Origin: an uncultured Bacteroidales bacterium
GTDB lineage: Bacteria; Bacteroidota; Bacteroidia; Bacteroidales; UBA4417
DNA: 34,678 nucleotides
Assembly (NCBI GenBank): GCA_903822525.1
Contig: CAIJPI010000324.1
Coordinates: 1 to 34,678 of the forward strand
Reading direction: 5' to 3'
This document shows, one piece after another, positions 23,153 to 31,455 of this stretch (positions within the stretch are counted from its first letter, which is position 1; every line of letters begins with the position of its first letter). Position numbers and translations under genes: made by a program. The notes beneath the pieces were generated by a model. It saw nothing but the letters and a program-made list of their open reading frames with translations. It did not search any database and had not been told where the DNA came from.

Positions 23153-24130
23153 ATGCTTATCTTCAAAAGGCCATTTACGGATCCGTATTTAAATATTGCC
23201 GCCGAAGAGTACTTTGTAAAGCATTCGTCCGAAGACATGTGCATGATATGGGTTAATGAGCCATCGGTAATTATTGGTAAACATCAGAATGCATATGCTG
23301 AAATCAACTATCCCTATGTGCGTGCCGAAAATATTCCGCTTATCCGGCGAATAAGTGGTGGCGGAGCTGTTTACCACGACAACGGGAATCTGAACTTTAC
23401 GTTTATTAAAAAAACAGAGAAAACAAACCAGGTCGACTTCAGCCGGTTTACTTCCGTTATCGTAGCGTTTTTAAAAAGCTTTGGTCTTGAAATAAATATA
23501 AGCAAACGCAACAGTCTTTTTATCGGGAACCGGAAATTTTCAGGACATGCGGAGCATATTTTTCACGAAAGGGTTCTGCATCACGGAACAATCCTTTTTA
23601 ATACAAACCTCGAGGCATTGCAAAACAGTCTGAATCCCGGGATAAATTATGCTGGAAAGGCAATGGCATCAGTAAGAGACGAAGTTTTGAATATAGCATC
23701 CCTCCTACCTGATAACATGGATATTAATCAATTCAGCGAAAGACTGGTAAGCTGGTTGCTTGCATATTATCCTGAAAGCAAAGGGTATGAGATGAATCAC
23801 GATGAGTTTGAGGCAATCCATCAACTGGCGGAAACAAAATACAAAACATGGCAATGGAATTTTGGCTACTCCCCGGCCTATTCATTTTCTGTCCGTATTC
23901 CTCTGTTTTCGGGCACTGCTCCTGCTATTGCAAAGGTTGAGAACGGCTGTTTCGTGCAGATTGACCAACCTGCCGGAAATAATGATGTACAGCTTACAGA
24001 AATACTGCAAAACATGATAGGATTACAGCACAATGAAGACGAAATCAGGCTGTTTGTTGAAAAAAATATCAAAACACTTGAACTTGCAGGTGTAAACTCT
24101 GTTTACTATACTGAATCATTTTTTAAATAA
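23153..24130 (+). CDS. lplA: lipoate-protein ligase A
   Basis: A 325-residue member of the LplA/LipB/BirA fold. The substrate loop RRISGGGAVYHDNGNLNFTF (66-85) and the catalytic Lys128 in NRKFSGHA are typical of lipoate-protein ligase, followed by HHGTILFNTNLE. A C-terminal accessory domain is present (about residues 240-325). LplA activates scavenged lipoate with ATP and attaches it to E2 subunits of 2-oxoacid dehydrogenases or to GcvH. The start follows the repeat region at 22907-23064. The DUF1338 gene begins 49 nt after its stop and may be co-transcribed. Confidence 0.93.
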   Translation: MLIFKRPFTDPYLNIAAEEYFVKHSSEDMCMIWVNEPSVIIGKHQNAYAEINYPYVRAENIPLIRRISGGGAVYHDNGNLNFTFIKKTEKTNQVDFSRFTSVIVAFLKSFGLEINISKRNSLFIGNRKFSGHAEHIFHERVLHHGTILFNTNLEALQNSLNPGINYAGKAMASVRDEVLNIASLLPDNMDINQFSERLVSWLLAYYPESKGYEMNHDEFEAIHQLAETKYKTWQWNFGYSPAYSFSVRIPLFSGTAPAIAKVENGCFVQIDQPAGNNDVQLTEILQNMIGLQHNEDEIRLFVEKNIKTLELAGVNSVYYTESFFK

Positions 24131-24179
24131 AAGAAATAAATTAAAAGCACATTTAGCTATTAACCTTACGATACATTCA

Positions 24180-24986
24180 ATGATATTACAGGATATTTTC
24201 GACAAACTCTGGAAAGGGTATGTTGCACAAAACCCGGAAGCAGAAAAAATATATAGCTGTTTTACAGAAGCAGGCGAAAAAGTTGAGAATGATCATATAG
24301 CCTTCAGGACTTTTTTCGATACCCGCATCAATGTTGATGTACTAGCCCGGCCATTTCTGGAAGCAGGCTATGAGCAGAAAGGGTATTATATTTTCGACGA
24401 TAAACACCTTACAGCCAAGCATTATGAGCATAAAACAATATCGAATGCGCCCAGGGTATTTATCAGTCAGCTGATGACTGATCATTTCAGTCCCAAACTC
24501 CAGTCCATTGTAAAACAATGTGCTTCGCGGGTTCCGGAAGAGTTGGTCATTGGTAATGAGCTGATATTTGCCGGAAATGTATGGGGCCCGCCATCCTACG
24601 AAACGTATGAGATGCTGCGCAAAGAATCGGAATATGCTGCCTGGCTTTATGTTTATGGTTTTGTAACCAATCACTTTACGGTGAGTATTAATTCGCTTAA
24701 TAACCTGAATTCGATTCAAAAAGTAAATCAGTTTCTGAAAGAGAAAGGATTTATGCTGAATAGTTCGGGCGGCGAGATAAAAGGAACTCCGGAGGAATTG
24801 CTTGAACAGTCGAGTACAAAAGCCGGAATTCTTTCGGTTGAATTTGCAGAAGGCTCATTCGATATACCTTCGTGCTATTACGAGTTTGCAATCAGGTATC
24901 CGGATACCGATGGCAAATTGTATTCAGGATTTATTGCCAAATCAGCAGATAAGATATTTGAAAGCACTGATTTTTATAAAAAGTAG
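24180..24986 (+). CDS. DUF1338 / HglS-like 2-oxoadipate dioxygenase/decarboxylase family, short form
   Basis: A 268-residue protein of the DUF1338 family. Conserved pieces are ENDHIAFRTF (His39), FVTNHFTVSI (His165) and YYEFAIRY (Glu235), which I align with the two-His/one-Glu iron site of the vicinal-oxygen-chelate-like fold. The characterised Pseudomonas HglS converts 2-oxoadipate to D-2-hydroxyglutarate in lysine breakdown and is longer (over 400 residues). The short Bacteroidota form has not, to my knowledge, been assayed. A possible D-2-hydroxyglutarate dehydrogenase lies two genes downstream. A strong terminator follows immediately. Confidence 0.82.
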   Translation: MILQDIFDKLWKGYVAQNPEAEKIYSCFTEAGEKVENDHIAFRTFFDTRINVDVLARPFLEAGYEQKGYYIFDDKHLTAKHYEHKTISNAPRVFISQLMTDHFSPKLQSIVKQCASRVPEELVIGNELIFAGNVWGPPSYETYEMLRKESEYAAWLYVYGFVTNHFTVSINSLNNLNSIQKVNQFLKEKGFMLNSSGGEIKGTPEELLEQSSTKAGILSVEFAEGSFDIPSCYYEFAIRYPDTDGKLYSGFIAKSADKIFESTDFYKK

Positions 24987-25005
24987 AAAAAAATTAACGG
25001 AGTTT

Positions 25006-25044
25006 AAAAGGCAGATCATCGAATAATGAGGATCTGCCTTTTTT
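25006..25044 (+). terminator. Terminator after the DUF1338 gene
   Basis: AAAAGGCAGATC (25006-25017) pairs perfectly with GATCTGCCTTTT (25031-25042) around a 13-nt loop, followed by more T. It separates the lplA-DUF1338 unit from the beta-barrel gene. Confidence 0.85.
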
Positions 25045-25163
25045 GTTTATTACATAATGTTTTGAATTACAGTAGATTGATTTTGATAGCCAGATGAAAA
25101 ATGCATTTCTTTCAAGCTTTGTGCCTGTGATGATGGCTTCTTTAAACATGCCGGCAATTTTAG

Positions 25164-25171
25164 TACTTTTG
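25164..25171 (+). promoter_or_regulatory. -7 box of the beta-barrel protein gene
   Basis: TACTTTTG matches TAnnTTTG and ends 20 nt before the ATG at 25192. No clear TTG at -33. Confidence 0.4.
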
Positions 25172-25191
25172 GATGCAAATTTAAGCAGGGC

Positions 25192-25890
25192 ATGAGATAC
25201 AATTTGAAATTACTTTTATTTATCATTATCAGCTGTTCAGGCCTGGCAAATGCTCTGGCACAGAAACACAATTCATTTGCCGGTATCCGTATCGGATATG
25301 CGCTGCCGATGGGTCAGTTTGCCTCACATGAATTTGGCACAGGAGGATATGCCTTGCTGGGCAAAAGCATTGGCTGTGAAGCCGCATGGTTTATTTCGCC
25401 TGCACTGGGGTTCGGTATTGATATATCAACCAAATCGTTTGGCTTTGCCTCTGGTTATTACCGTGACGATTATGTTGAAAGCGAACCTTCGTATAAATCG
25501 ATGGATTTATTGTCGGGTCCCTACAAAGTGCAGACATTTATGGGAGGCATTTACTATAAGGTGAATATTAGCCCTAAGTTTCATTCAACGTTTAAGCTTA
25601 TGGGCGGCATTTACAATGCAAGGACCCCTGATCAGTTTTATGGCGTAATCGACAACCTTTTTCAAAAAGAGAATTTCTTCTGGAAAACAGGGTCACTCGA
25701 CCGGACTTTTGGTTTTTTAACGGGCGCATCCATTGATTACAATGTTTATGAGCACGTAAATATTGTGATACAGTCGGATTTCACGTATGCCGAACCGGTA
25801 TTTCTTTATTACAAGGGGGAGGAATTGTATACGAGAAATATAAAAATGCCGATTTTTAACCTGGTCCCTGGAATAAACATTTATTTTTAA
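25192..25890 (+). CDS. outer-membrane beta-barrel protein
   Basis: A 232-residue exported protein. A signal peptide (residues 1-24, ending LANALAQ) is followed by alternating polar and hydrophobic strands with many Gly and aromatic residues. Examples are FAGIRIGYALPMGQF near the start, VQTFMGGIYYKVNISPKFHS in the middle and MPIFNLVPGINIYF as the final strand with a terminal Phe, as in outer-membrane barrels inserted by BamA. This fits the porin-family OMP_b-brl class of small Bacteroidota barrels. No ligand or function can be assigned. It has its own promoter box, and the START-like gene follows 21 nt later. Confidence 0.8.
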   Translation: MRYNLKLLLFIIISCSGLANALAQKHNSFAGIRIGYALPMGQFASHEFGTGGYALLGKSIGCEAAWFISPALGFGIDISTKSFGFASGYYRDDYVESEPSYKSMDLLSGPYKVQTFMGGIYYKVNISPKFHSTFKLMGGIYNARTPDQFYGVIDNLFQKENFFWKTGSLDRTFGFLTGASIDYNVYEHVNIVIQSDFTYAEPVFLYYKGEELYTRNIKMPIFNLVPGINIYF

Positions 25891-25911
25891 TTTGTAAAAA
25901 CACTTTGAAAT

Positions 25912-26307
25912 ATGAAAAATATCAAGAAACATTATCATATAAAAGCCTCAGCTGAGGATATTTATACTGCTTTAACCAATCCGCTTACGATCGAGATTTG
26001 GAGCGGCGCCACGGCTGTAATGGAGCCTGTTGCAGGATCTGAATTTTCATTATGGGATGGGGAAATAACTGGTTTAAACATTGAACTTGAACCCGGAAAG
26101 AAAATTGTTCAGGAGTGGTATTTCGAAGATGAAGAAGGGGTTCCTTCAGAGCAAAAATCCATTGTCACCATTAAGCTGCATACTGAAGGAAATAATACGG
26201 ATGTTGAACTGCTTCATATCAACATCCCGGACGAAGCTTTTGATAATATTGTTGATGGCTGGGACAGGTATTATTTTAAACCCTTAAAAGAACTGGTCGA
26301 AGAATAA
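25912..26307 (+). CDS. START-like / SRPBCC (AHSA1-type) domain protein
   Basis: A 131-residue protein covering one helix-grip fold. IKASAEDIYTALTNPLTIEI is the N-terminal strand and helix, the SLWDGEITGLNIELEPGKKI and VQEWYF strands follow, and a long C-terminal helix (AFDNIVDGWDRYYFKPLKEL) closes the cavity. This matches the AHSA1/activator-of-Hsp90-like branch of SRPBCC proteins. Members bind hydrophobic ligands or act as small co-chaperones. No function is established for this Bacteroidota form. It ends one base before the ATG of the FAD/Fe-S dehydrogenase, so the two are translationally linked. Confidence 0.85.
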   Translation: MKNIKKHYHIKASAEDIYTALTNPLTIEIWSGATAVMEPVAGSEFSLWDGEITGLNIELEPGKKIVQEWYFEDEEGVPSEQKSIVTIKLHTEGNNTDVELLHINIPDEAFDNIVDGWDRYYFKPLKELVEE

Positions 26308-26308
26308 G

Positions 26309-29248
26309 ATGGAATCGAGGATAATTCCACATAATAAGTTACGTGAGCTGAAATCCGTCTTTAAAGGTGAGGTCAACTCCGACGAATATACCCGTTTGAT
26401 ATATGCCACCGATGCTTCAGCCTACCGGCAGATGCCTTGTCTGGTAGTCCGTCCGGTTGATGTCATCGACCTTAAAGCTCTGATATCCTTTGCCCGAAAC
26501 CAGAAAATACCGCTTATTCCGCGTGCAGCCGGCACTTCGCTTGCAGGGCAGGTTGTTGGAGGTGGAATAGTTGCCGATATATCGAAACATCTGAACCAGA
26601 TACTCGAGATTAATACCGCCGAACATTGGGTGAGGGTTCAGCCGGGAGTTGTACTGGATGAACTGAATAAAATACTTGAGCCTACAGGCTTGTTTTTTGG
26701 TCCCGAAACCTCAACGTCCAACCGTTGCATGATCGGGGGCATGGTCGGAAATAACTCATGCGGCTCACATTCATTGGTTTATGGCAGCACACGTGATCAT
26801 ACACTTGAAGTAAAAGCCTTGTTAAGCGATGGATCGGAAGCAGTTTTCAGTACACTTTCGAAACAGCAGTTTGAAGAAAAATGTAAGCCTGAAAGTCTCG
26901 AAGGAGCCATATACCGGAACATCCGGAGTATCCTTTCCGATTCGGGAAACCAGGAAGAGATCAGGGCACAGTTTCCTGATAAATCCATTCATCGAAGAAA
27001 TACCGGCTATGCTATCGATTTATTGCTCGAAAGCGAAACCTTTACCGAAACGCCTGAAGCTTTTAACTTTTGTAAGCTGATTGCCGGTTCCGAAGGGACA
27101 TTATGTTTTATTACTGAAATCAAGCTGAACCTGGTTCCGCTTCCACCTAAGGAAAAAGCACTGATATGTGTTCATTGCCATACACTCGACGAAGCCTTTA
27201 AAGGCAATATTATTGCACTGTCGCACGCTCCGGTTGCCATAGAGCTTATGGATCATGTTATTCTCGAGCAAACCAAAGCAAATATATCGCAGCGTAAAAA
27301 CAGGTTTTTCCTTCAGGGTGAACCAGCTGCAGTTCTGATTATCGAACTGGCTGAAAATACAAAAGAAGAAATCAATCTGAAAGCCGATGCCGTGATAGCG
27401 GAACTTCGTGCAGCCGGTTACGGGTATCATTTCCCGCTTGTTTATAAGCAGGACGTTGCCAAGGTTTGGGCCTTGCGTAAAGCCGGACTGGGAGTGCTGT
27501 CGAACCTGCCAGGTGATGCAAAGCCTGTGGCAGTTATTGAAGATACCGCCGTTAACCCGCTGGTATTGCCCGAATATATGAATGATTTCAGGCTGATGCT
27601 CAAAAGCCTGAACCTCGAATGTGTATATTATGCCCATATTGCCACTGGTGAGCTGCATCTGCGCCCGGTCCTGAATCTGAAGGATGCCGGTGATGCTGAA
27701 CTGTTTCATACCGTAGCACTCGAAACCGCCCGTCTGGTAAAAAAATACCACGGATCGCTGAGTGGTGAGCATGGCGATGGACGGCTCAGGGGTGAATTTA
27801 TCCCCATGATGATTGGAGCGAAAAACTATGCTCTTCTCGAAAACATAAAGCAGACGTGGGATCCGGAAGGGATTTTCAACCCGGGCAAGATTACGCAAAC
27901 ACCACGGATGAATAGCAGCCTGCGTTTTGAACCAGGTTTGGCAGTTAAAGAACCGGAAACCATATTCGATTTTTCGGGCACACGCGGCATTCTGCGTGCG
28001 GCTGAACAGTGCAATGGCTCTGCCGACTGCCGCAAGAGCGCTGAGATGGGCGGAACCATGTGCCCAAGCTATATGGCAAGCAAGGACGAAAATGCAACCA
28101 CCCGTGCCAGGGCTAATATTTTACGTGAATTTCTAACAAATTCCCAAAAGCAAAACCGCTTTGATCATAAAGAGATTTATACTGTTATGGACCTTTGCCT
28201 TTCGTGCAAAGGATGTAAAAGCGAATGTCCCAGCAATGTTGATATGGCCAGGTACAAAGCCGAATTTCTTCAGCACTGGCACGATGCCAATGGGATTCCT
28301 CTGCGTACAAGGCTCATCGCCAATATATCAGGGATCAATAAGCTGGGGATGATCTTCCCTTCTGCTTTCAATTTCTTTGTAACCAATGTGTTTACTTCGG
28401 GAATTATGAAGAAAACATTGGGATTTGCTTCAAAACGATCCATTCCCACCTTGTATAAATTCACGCTTCGCACCTGGGTGAAAAATATGCCCGCCTCAGT
28501 TAACAGCGATATAAAAGGGAAAGTCTTCCTTTTTGCTGATGAATTTACTGATATGAATGATGTGGAAGTCGGCATAAAAGCAGTAAAACTCCTGAATAAA
28601 CTCGGTTATAAGGTTGAGATTCCCGATCATGTTGAAAGCGGCAGGGCATTCCTTTCGAAAGGGTTTGTGCGCAAAGCACAGAAGCTGGCAATGGAAAATA
28701 TCCTGAAACTCCAGCCCGTTATTAGTGAACAAACCCCGCTTATCGGCATCGAACCTTCGGCTATACTGAGTTTCAGGGATGAATACCCCGACCTGGTTGG
28801 TACTGAATTAAAAGCAAAAGCCCTGGCATTAGCTCCACATTGCCTGATGTTTGATGAATTTATAATGCGGGAAGTGCTGAAGGGTAATATAAGTGAATCA
28901 CAGTTTACCGACACTAAGCAGCATATTCGCCTGCACGGACATTGCCATCAGAAAGCACTGGCAACAACGGGTCCTGCAATGGAAATGTTGTCGCTTCCGA
29001 AAAATTATACCGTTGATGAGATTAAATCGGGTTGTTGCGGAATGGCAGGTTCATTCGGTTACGAAAAGGAGCATTATGATGTTTCGATGAAAGTCGGTGA
29101 ACTGGTGCTCTTGCCTGAAGTGCGCAAAACCCCTGCTCACACGATTATATCTGCTCCGGGTACAAGTTGCCGTCACCAGATAAAAGATGGCACAGGGCGC
29201 ACCGCAATACACCCCATCGAAGTACTTTATGCAGCGCTACCGGATTAA
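26309..29248 (+). CDS. FAD-binding and (Fe-S)-binding oxidoreductase, D-2-hydroxyacid (D-lactate/D-2-hydroxyglutarate) dehydrogenase type
   Basis: A 979-residue fusion. An N-terminal PCMH-type FAD domain (AAGTSLAGQVVGGGIVADIS near residue 75, and GNNSCGSHSLVYG) is followed by an FAD-oxidase C-terminal domain (SGEHGDGRLRGEF). Two Fe-S segments come next (Cys568-containing CNGSADC..MCPSYMA, and CLSCKGCKSECP with Cys630/633/636/640). Last is a CCG heterodisulfide-reductase-like domain (HGHCHQKAL; GCCGMAG with Cys909/910). This is the YdiJ/Dld-II architecture, which oxidises D-2-hydroxyacids and passes electrons to the quinone pool or another carrier. D-lactate, glycolate and D-2-hydroxyglutarate are all possible. 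The DUF1338/HglS-like gene upstream favours the last. The gene lies one base after the START-like gene and 13 nt before a NUDIX gene, in an evident operon. Confidence 0.9.
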   Translation: MESRIIPHNKLRELKSVFKGEVNSDEYTRLIYATDASAYRQMPCLVVRPVDVIDLKALISFARNQKIPLIPRAAGTSLAGQVVGGGIVADISKHLNQILEINTAEHWVRVQPGVVLDELNKILEPTGLFFGPETSTSNRCMIGGMVGNNSCGSHSLVYGSTRDHTLEVKALLSDGSEAVFSTLSKQQFEEKCKPESLEGAIYRNIRSILSDSGNQEEIRAQFPDKSIHRRNTGYAIDLLLESETFTETPEAFNFCKLIAGSEGTLCFITEIKLNLVPLPPKEKALICVHCHTLDEAFKGNIIALSHAPVAIELMDHVILEQTKANISQRKNRFFLQGEPAAVLIIELAENTKEEINLKADAVIAELRAAGYGYHFPLVYKQDVAKVWALRKAGLGVLSNLPGDAKPVAVIEDTAVNPLVLPEYMNDFRLMLKSLNLECVYYAHIATGELHLRPVLNLKDAGDAELFHTVALETARLVKKYHGSLSGEHGDGRLRGEFIPMMIGAKNYALLENIKQTWDPEGIFNPGKITQTPRMNSSLRFEPGLAVKEPETIFDFSGTRGILRAAEQCNGSADCRKSAEMGGTMCPSYMASKDENATTRARANILREFLTNSQKQNRFDHKEIYTVMDLCLSCKGCKSECPSNVDMARYKAEFLQHWHDANGIPLRTRLIANISGINKLGMIFPSAFNFFVTNVFTSGIMKKTLGFASKRSIPTLYKFTLRTWVKNMPASVNSDIKGKVFLFADEFTDMNDVEVGIKAVKLLNKLGYKVEIPDHVESGRAFLSKGFVRKAQKLAMENILKLQPVISEQTPLIGIEPSAILSFRDEYPDLVGTELKAKALALAPHCLMFDEFIMREVLKGNISESQFTDTKQHIRLHGHCHQKALATTGPAMEMLSLPKNYTVDEIKSGCCGMAGSFGYEKEHYDVSMKVGELVLLPEVRKTPAHTIISAPGTSCRHQIKDGTGRTAIHPIEVLYAALPD

Positions 29249-29261
29249 TCCCGATTAAGTA

Positions 29262-29792
29262 ATGGAAAGCACATACAGCCCTATCGAAGTTTTTAACTTT
29301 TGTCCGCATTGCGGAAGTCGGGGTCTGACAGCAGATACCGAAAAATCGCTAACATGCAACAGCTGCGGGTTCAGGTATTTTATCAATATGAGTGCTTCAG
29401 TAGCCGTTATTATACGGAATGAAAAGGATGAAGTTCTTTTCACTGTGAGAAAGCACGATCCGGCTGCAGGAATGCTTGATTTGCCCGGCGGGTTTGTCGA
29501 CCTGGGCGAAACAGCCGAGCAAGCCGTTGTGCGGGAAGTGTTCGAGGAGCTGAACCTCGAAATTATAAGCATGAAGTATGCCGCCACTTTCACCAATAAG
29601 TACCTGTATAGCGGCATATTATACCAGACCCTTGACCTGGTTTTTGAATGTGAGGTCAAATCATTTCAGCACCTTAAGGTTGCCGACGATGTTTCGGGAT
29701 ATGTTTTCCGAAATCCATTAACTGTGCTTCCTGAAGAAATAGGGCTGGATTCGGTAAGGGATATTGTGAAGAACATTGCAGTATTGTTATAA
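29262..29792 (+). CDS. NUDIX hydrolase with N-terminal zinc ribbon
   Basis: A 176-residue protein. A zinc ribbon with Cys14/Cys17 (CPHC) and Cys32/Cys35 (CNSC) precedes a NUDIX domain. The NUDIX box is GGFVDLGETAEQ followed by AVVREVFEELNL (residues 76-99). All catalytic Glu residues are present (Glu83, Glu92, Glu95, Glu96), only the late Gly being Asn98, so it should be active. The Zn-ribbon layout resembles NADH pyrophosphatases (NudC) and ADP-ribose/NAD-processing NUDIX enzymes, but the protein lacks NudC's SQPWPFPxS motif, so the substrate is open. It is the last gene of the operon with the FAD/Fe-S dehydrogenase. Confidence 0.88.
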   Translation: MESTYSPIEVFNFCPHCGSRGLTADTEKSLTCNSCGFRYFINMSASVAVIIRNEKDEVLFTVRKHDPAAGMLDLPGGFVDLGETAEQAVVREVFEELNLEIISMKYAATFTNKYLYSGILYQTLDLVFECEVKSFQHLKVADDVSGYVFRNPLTVLPEEIGLDSVRDIVKNIAVLL

Positions 29793-30156
29793 AACTGAGT
29801 GCAACACAGGCTGAAACGAATAATACAAAGTGTTGTAAATCATTAAATTAAGTATGCTTAATTTGCCTGCACTATTCAACCAATCAAAGTACCTTAATTA
29901 CTCCGATCGCCAAATCTCAATTTCTCCACCGGAGGCAGGAACTATTCACCTGGACTGGTATAATTACCAGGTTGGTTGGAATTTGGTTTATTTAAATTAG
30001 AACGTCAGAATTCAAATAATTATAAGGTTTAGCTATATCGATTGATATGGTTCTATTATGAAAATAATCTTGGTGGAATTCTCAATACATCTAAAAATAT
30101 TGTATATTTATGCGGCTTTTAATTAGTTTCTAATTTTTCATTCATTCTTAGATGCA
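29793..30156. other. Gene-free stretch between the NUDIX gene and the small membrane protein
   Basis: No convincing ORF. One perfect 8-bp hairpin is present (AAATTAAG at 29845-29852, CTTAATTT at 29857-29864, 4-nt loop). It is AT-only apart from its ends and lacks a T tail, so it is a poor terminator. The remainder shows no repeat or RNA that I recognise. Confidence 0.45.
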
Positions 30157-30465
30157 ATGCCAATGAACAAGTTCCTGACATTTATTTTTATTTTATTAGT
30201 TAGCGAATGTAAAGCAGCTACAGGCAATGCCAGTGATGGACCATTACTAGTAATTGTGGTTATGGGGCTTATGCTGCTAATCCTTGGAACCGGTTATTTT
30301 ATCGATTTTTCGAGGAGTAAACTCAAAGAATTCAGGAACAGGAGAAAAATTAAAAAGAGTAATATTGATCAGGATGGTGAACTATTTAACCCGTTCGATA
30401 AGGCGATCCATGAATTAGATAGTATATCATCAGATTACCCTTTAACAAGTGCAGGATTAAATTGA
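30157..30465 (+). CDS. small membrane protein of unknown function
   Basis: A 102-residue hypothetical. An N-terminal hydrophobic segment (about residues 5-20, FLTFIFILLVSECKA) looks like a signal peptide. A second one (about 29-50, LLVIVVMGLMLLILGTGYFI) is a clear membrane helix, followed by a basic stretch (KLKEFRNRRKIKKS) and an acidic C-terminal tail. Topology would be an exported short N terminus with the basic part in the cytoplasm. Met3 is an alternative start. No family recognised. It lies in the transition from core genes to the mobile-looking region. Confidence 0.55.
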   Translation: MPMNKFLTFIFILLVSECKAATGNASDGPLLVIVVMGLMLLILGTGYFIDFSRSKLKEFRNRRKIKKSNIDQDGELFNPFDKAIHELDSISSDYPLTSAGLN

Positions 30466-30564
30466 TGCTCATCAGTCACCAAGCATAAATGTACATAAAG
30501 AATTCAAATGTTTCAACGAACATGCCAACCCGCAATGGTTAAAGCGTTTGTTGGCATTAGTTGT

Positions 30565-30867
30565 TTATCTCGGAATATTAAGTTTGTCAGGATTCTGTCT
30601 GCAATCCCAAACTTTCAGGATTATTATCCGGTCTTCAAGTATCTCGTAAAATAAAATATAATCTTCAATATTCAGGCCTCTAATCTGGTCAAGTTTTGTT
30701 TTTATTCCTAATTCAGGATTTTTCGATACAGTAATAAGTTCTGTCTTAAATTTCTTTTAGAGTTTTCTTGAGTATCGTACGTTTTTATTTCTATTAGTGA
30801 AGAATTCAAGAATTTCCTGTAATTGAATTTCGGAATTTTTCGTCCAGATTACTTCTCGTCTAGCCAT
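30565..30867 (-). pseudogene. RelE/ParE-family toxin disrupted by an in-frame stop codon
   Basis: Reading the minus strand from ATG 30867 gives a 100-codon frame ending at TAA 30565. The first 36 residues (MARREVIWTKNSEIQLQEIL, then RKL) are followed by a TAA at codon 37 (30757-30759). The same frame then continues KKFKTELITV, GIKTKLDQIRGL, DYILFYEI and VWDCRQNPDKL to the end. The joined product is a typical Bacteroidota RelE/ParE toxin of about 100 residues. In such proteins the stop position is usually a Tyr (KLYKKFK), so a single TAT/TAC to TAA change explains it. The frame overlaps the antitoxin gene by 19 nt. No in-frame ATG follows the stop, so the toxin is most likely dead. A sequencing error is the alternative. 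Confidence 0.8.
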
Positions 30868-31085
30868 TCTTCTACTTTTTGATCCATCTCTGATTGTGAA
30901 ATCACATTTCCTTTTTTACCTTCTTTACTTGCTAATAGCAATTCCTTTTCCTGGTCAGTTGTTAATTCGATAAAGAACTCTTTTTTCTTGTAGTCCAAAA
31001 TGGTCTTAATAGCATTGAGAAAGTCAATGTCTTCAATACTGGAGATACTTTGAATTAGTTCCTGTTTCAACTGAAAAGTATTCAT
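30849..31085 (-). CDS. antitoxin of a RelE/ParE-type toxin-antitoxin pair
   Basis: A 78-residue, helical, acidic protein with an N-terminal LKQELIQSISSIEDIDFLNA helix, a middle FIELTTDQEKELLLASKE segment and the C-terminal QKVEEWLDEK. Short proteins of this pattern are the usual antitoxin partners of RelE/ParE toxins in Bacteroidota. They neutralise the toxin by wrapping it with the C-terminal part, and some repress their own promoter. The gene precedes and overlaps the toxin frame by 19 nt, the standard order. The toxin is interrupted by a stop codon. A TACATTTG promoter box lies 58 nt upstream on the minus strand. Confidence 0.78.
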   Translation of the reverse strand: MNTFQLKQELIQSISSIEDIDFLNAIKTILDYKKKEFFIELTTDQEKELLLASKEGKKGNVISQSEMDQKVEEWLDEK

Positions 31086-31143
31086 TTATTTATCGTTGCA
31101 TCCGTTATAAAGTTACAAAATTTCTACGAATTCAGAGGAATCC

Positions 31144-31153
31144 TACAAATGTA
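31144..31153 (-). promoter_or_regulatory. -7 box / dyad before the antitoxin gene
   Basis: TACAAATGTA, read on the minus strand as TACATTTGTA, contains a TAnnTTTG -7 box and is the same palindrome as those upstream of the XRE regulator at 13.8 kb. It lies 58 nt before the antitoxin start. Confidence 0.45.
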
Positions 31154-31261
31154 AAAATACCCCATCAATAATAAGAGCTGAATTGCTATGTCTATAAGTA
31201 ATACTTGATGAGTAAAAGAGATTGGCCGATTAAATAAAATCCGTTACCACTACAGGTTCCC

Positions 31262-31300
31262 TAAAATAAAAATCGCTGCAAATCATAGATTTACAGCGAT
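31262..31300 (-). terminator. Rho-independent terminator for a minus-strand transcript
   Basis: Arms ATCGCTGCAAATC (31272-31284) and GATTTACAGCGAT (31288-31300) pair at 12 of 13 positions with a 3-nt loop. On the minus strand the stem is followed by a T-rich run. No annotated minus-strand gene ends here, implying an unannotated transcript from the right. Confidence 0.7.
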
Positions 31301-31455
31301 ATGTATAATTATCAGCGGAGAAGGGGGCTCATGAACCACCTCCCTATAACCCTTATCAATATTGACTTTGAGAGCAAATCTCACCCCTCCCCCTTCTATA
31401 AGCAACCTGTTCTTTTCATCCCCTTTTTTTGCTTCGCCTGCTTTGTTACCTGATA

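Noticed and set aside
27101-27898. Long minus-strand open frame (265 codons) inside the FAD/Fe-S dehydrogenase gene
   Set aside because: Antisense shadow of a well-conserved gene. Its translation has no domain, and the plus-strand frame is unambiguous.
31320-31350. Block GGAGAAGGGGGCTCATGAACC resembling the 3' end of a tRNA-Ser on the minus strand (possible att site)
   Set aside because: The T-stem does not pair, the loop is TTCATGA rather than TTCRANY, and no acceptor or anticodon arm is found. Only superficial likeness, so no tRNA or att site is called.
31283-31384. 33-codon minus-strand frame from GTG at 31384
   Set aside because: Overlaps the terminator hairpin, uses a rare start and resembles no protein.
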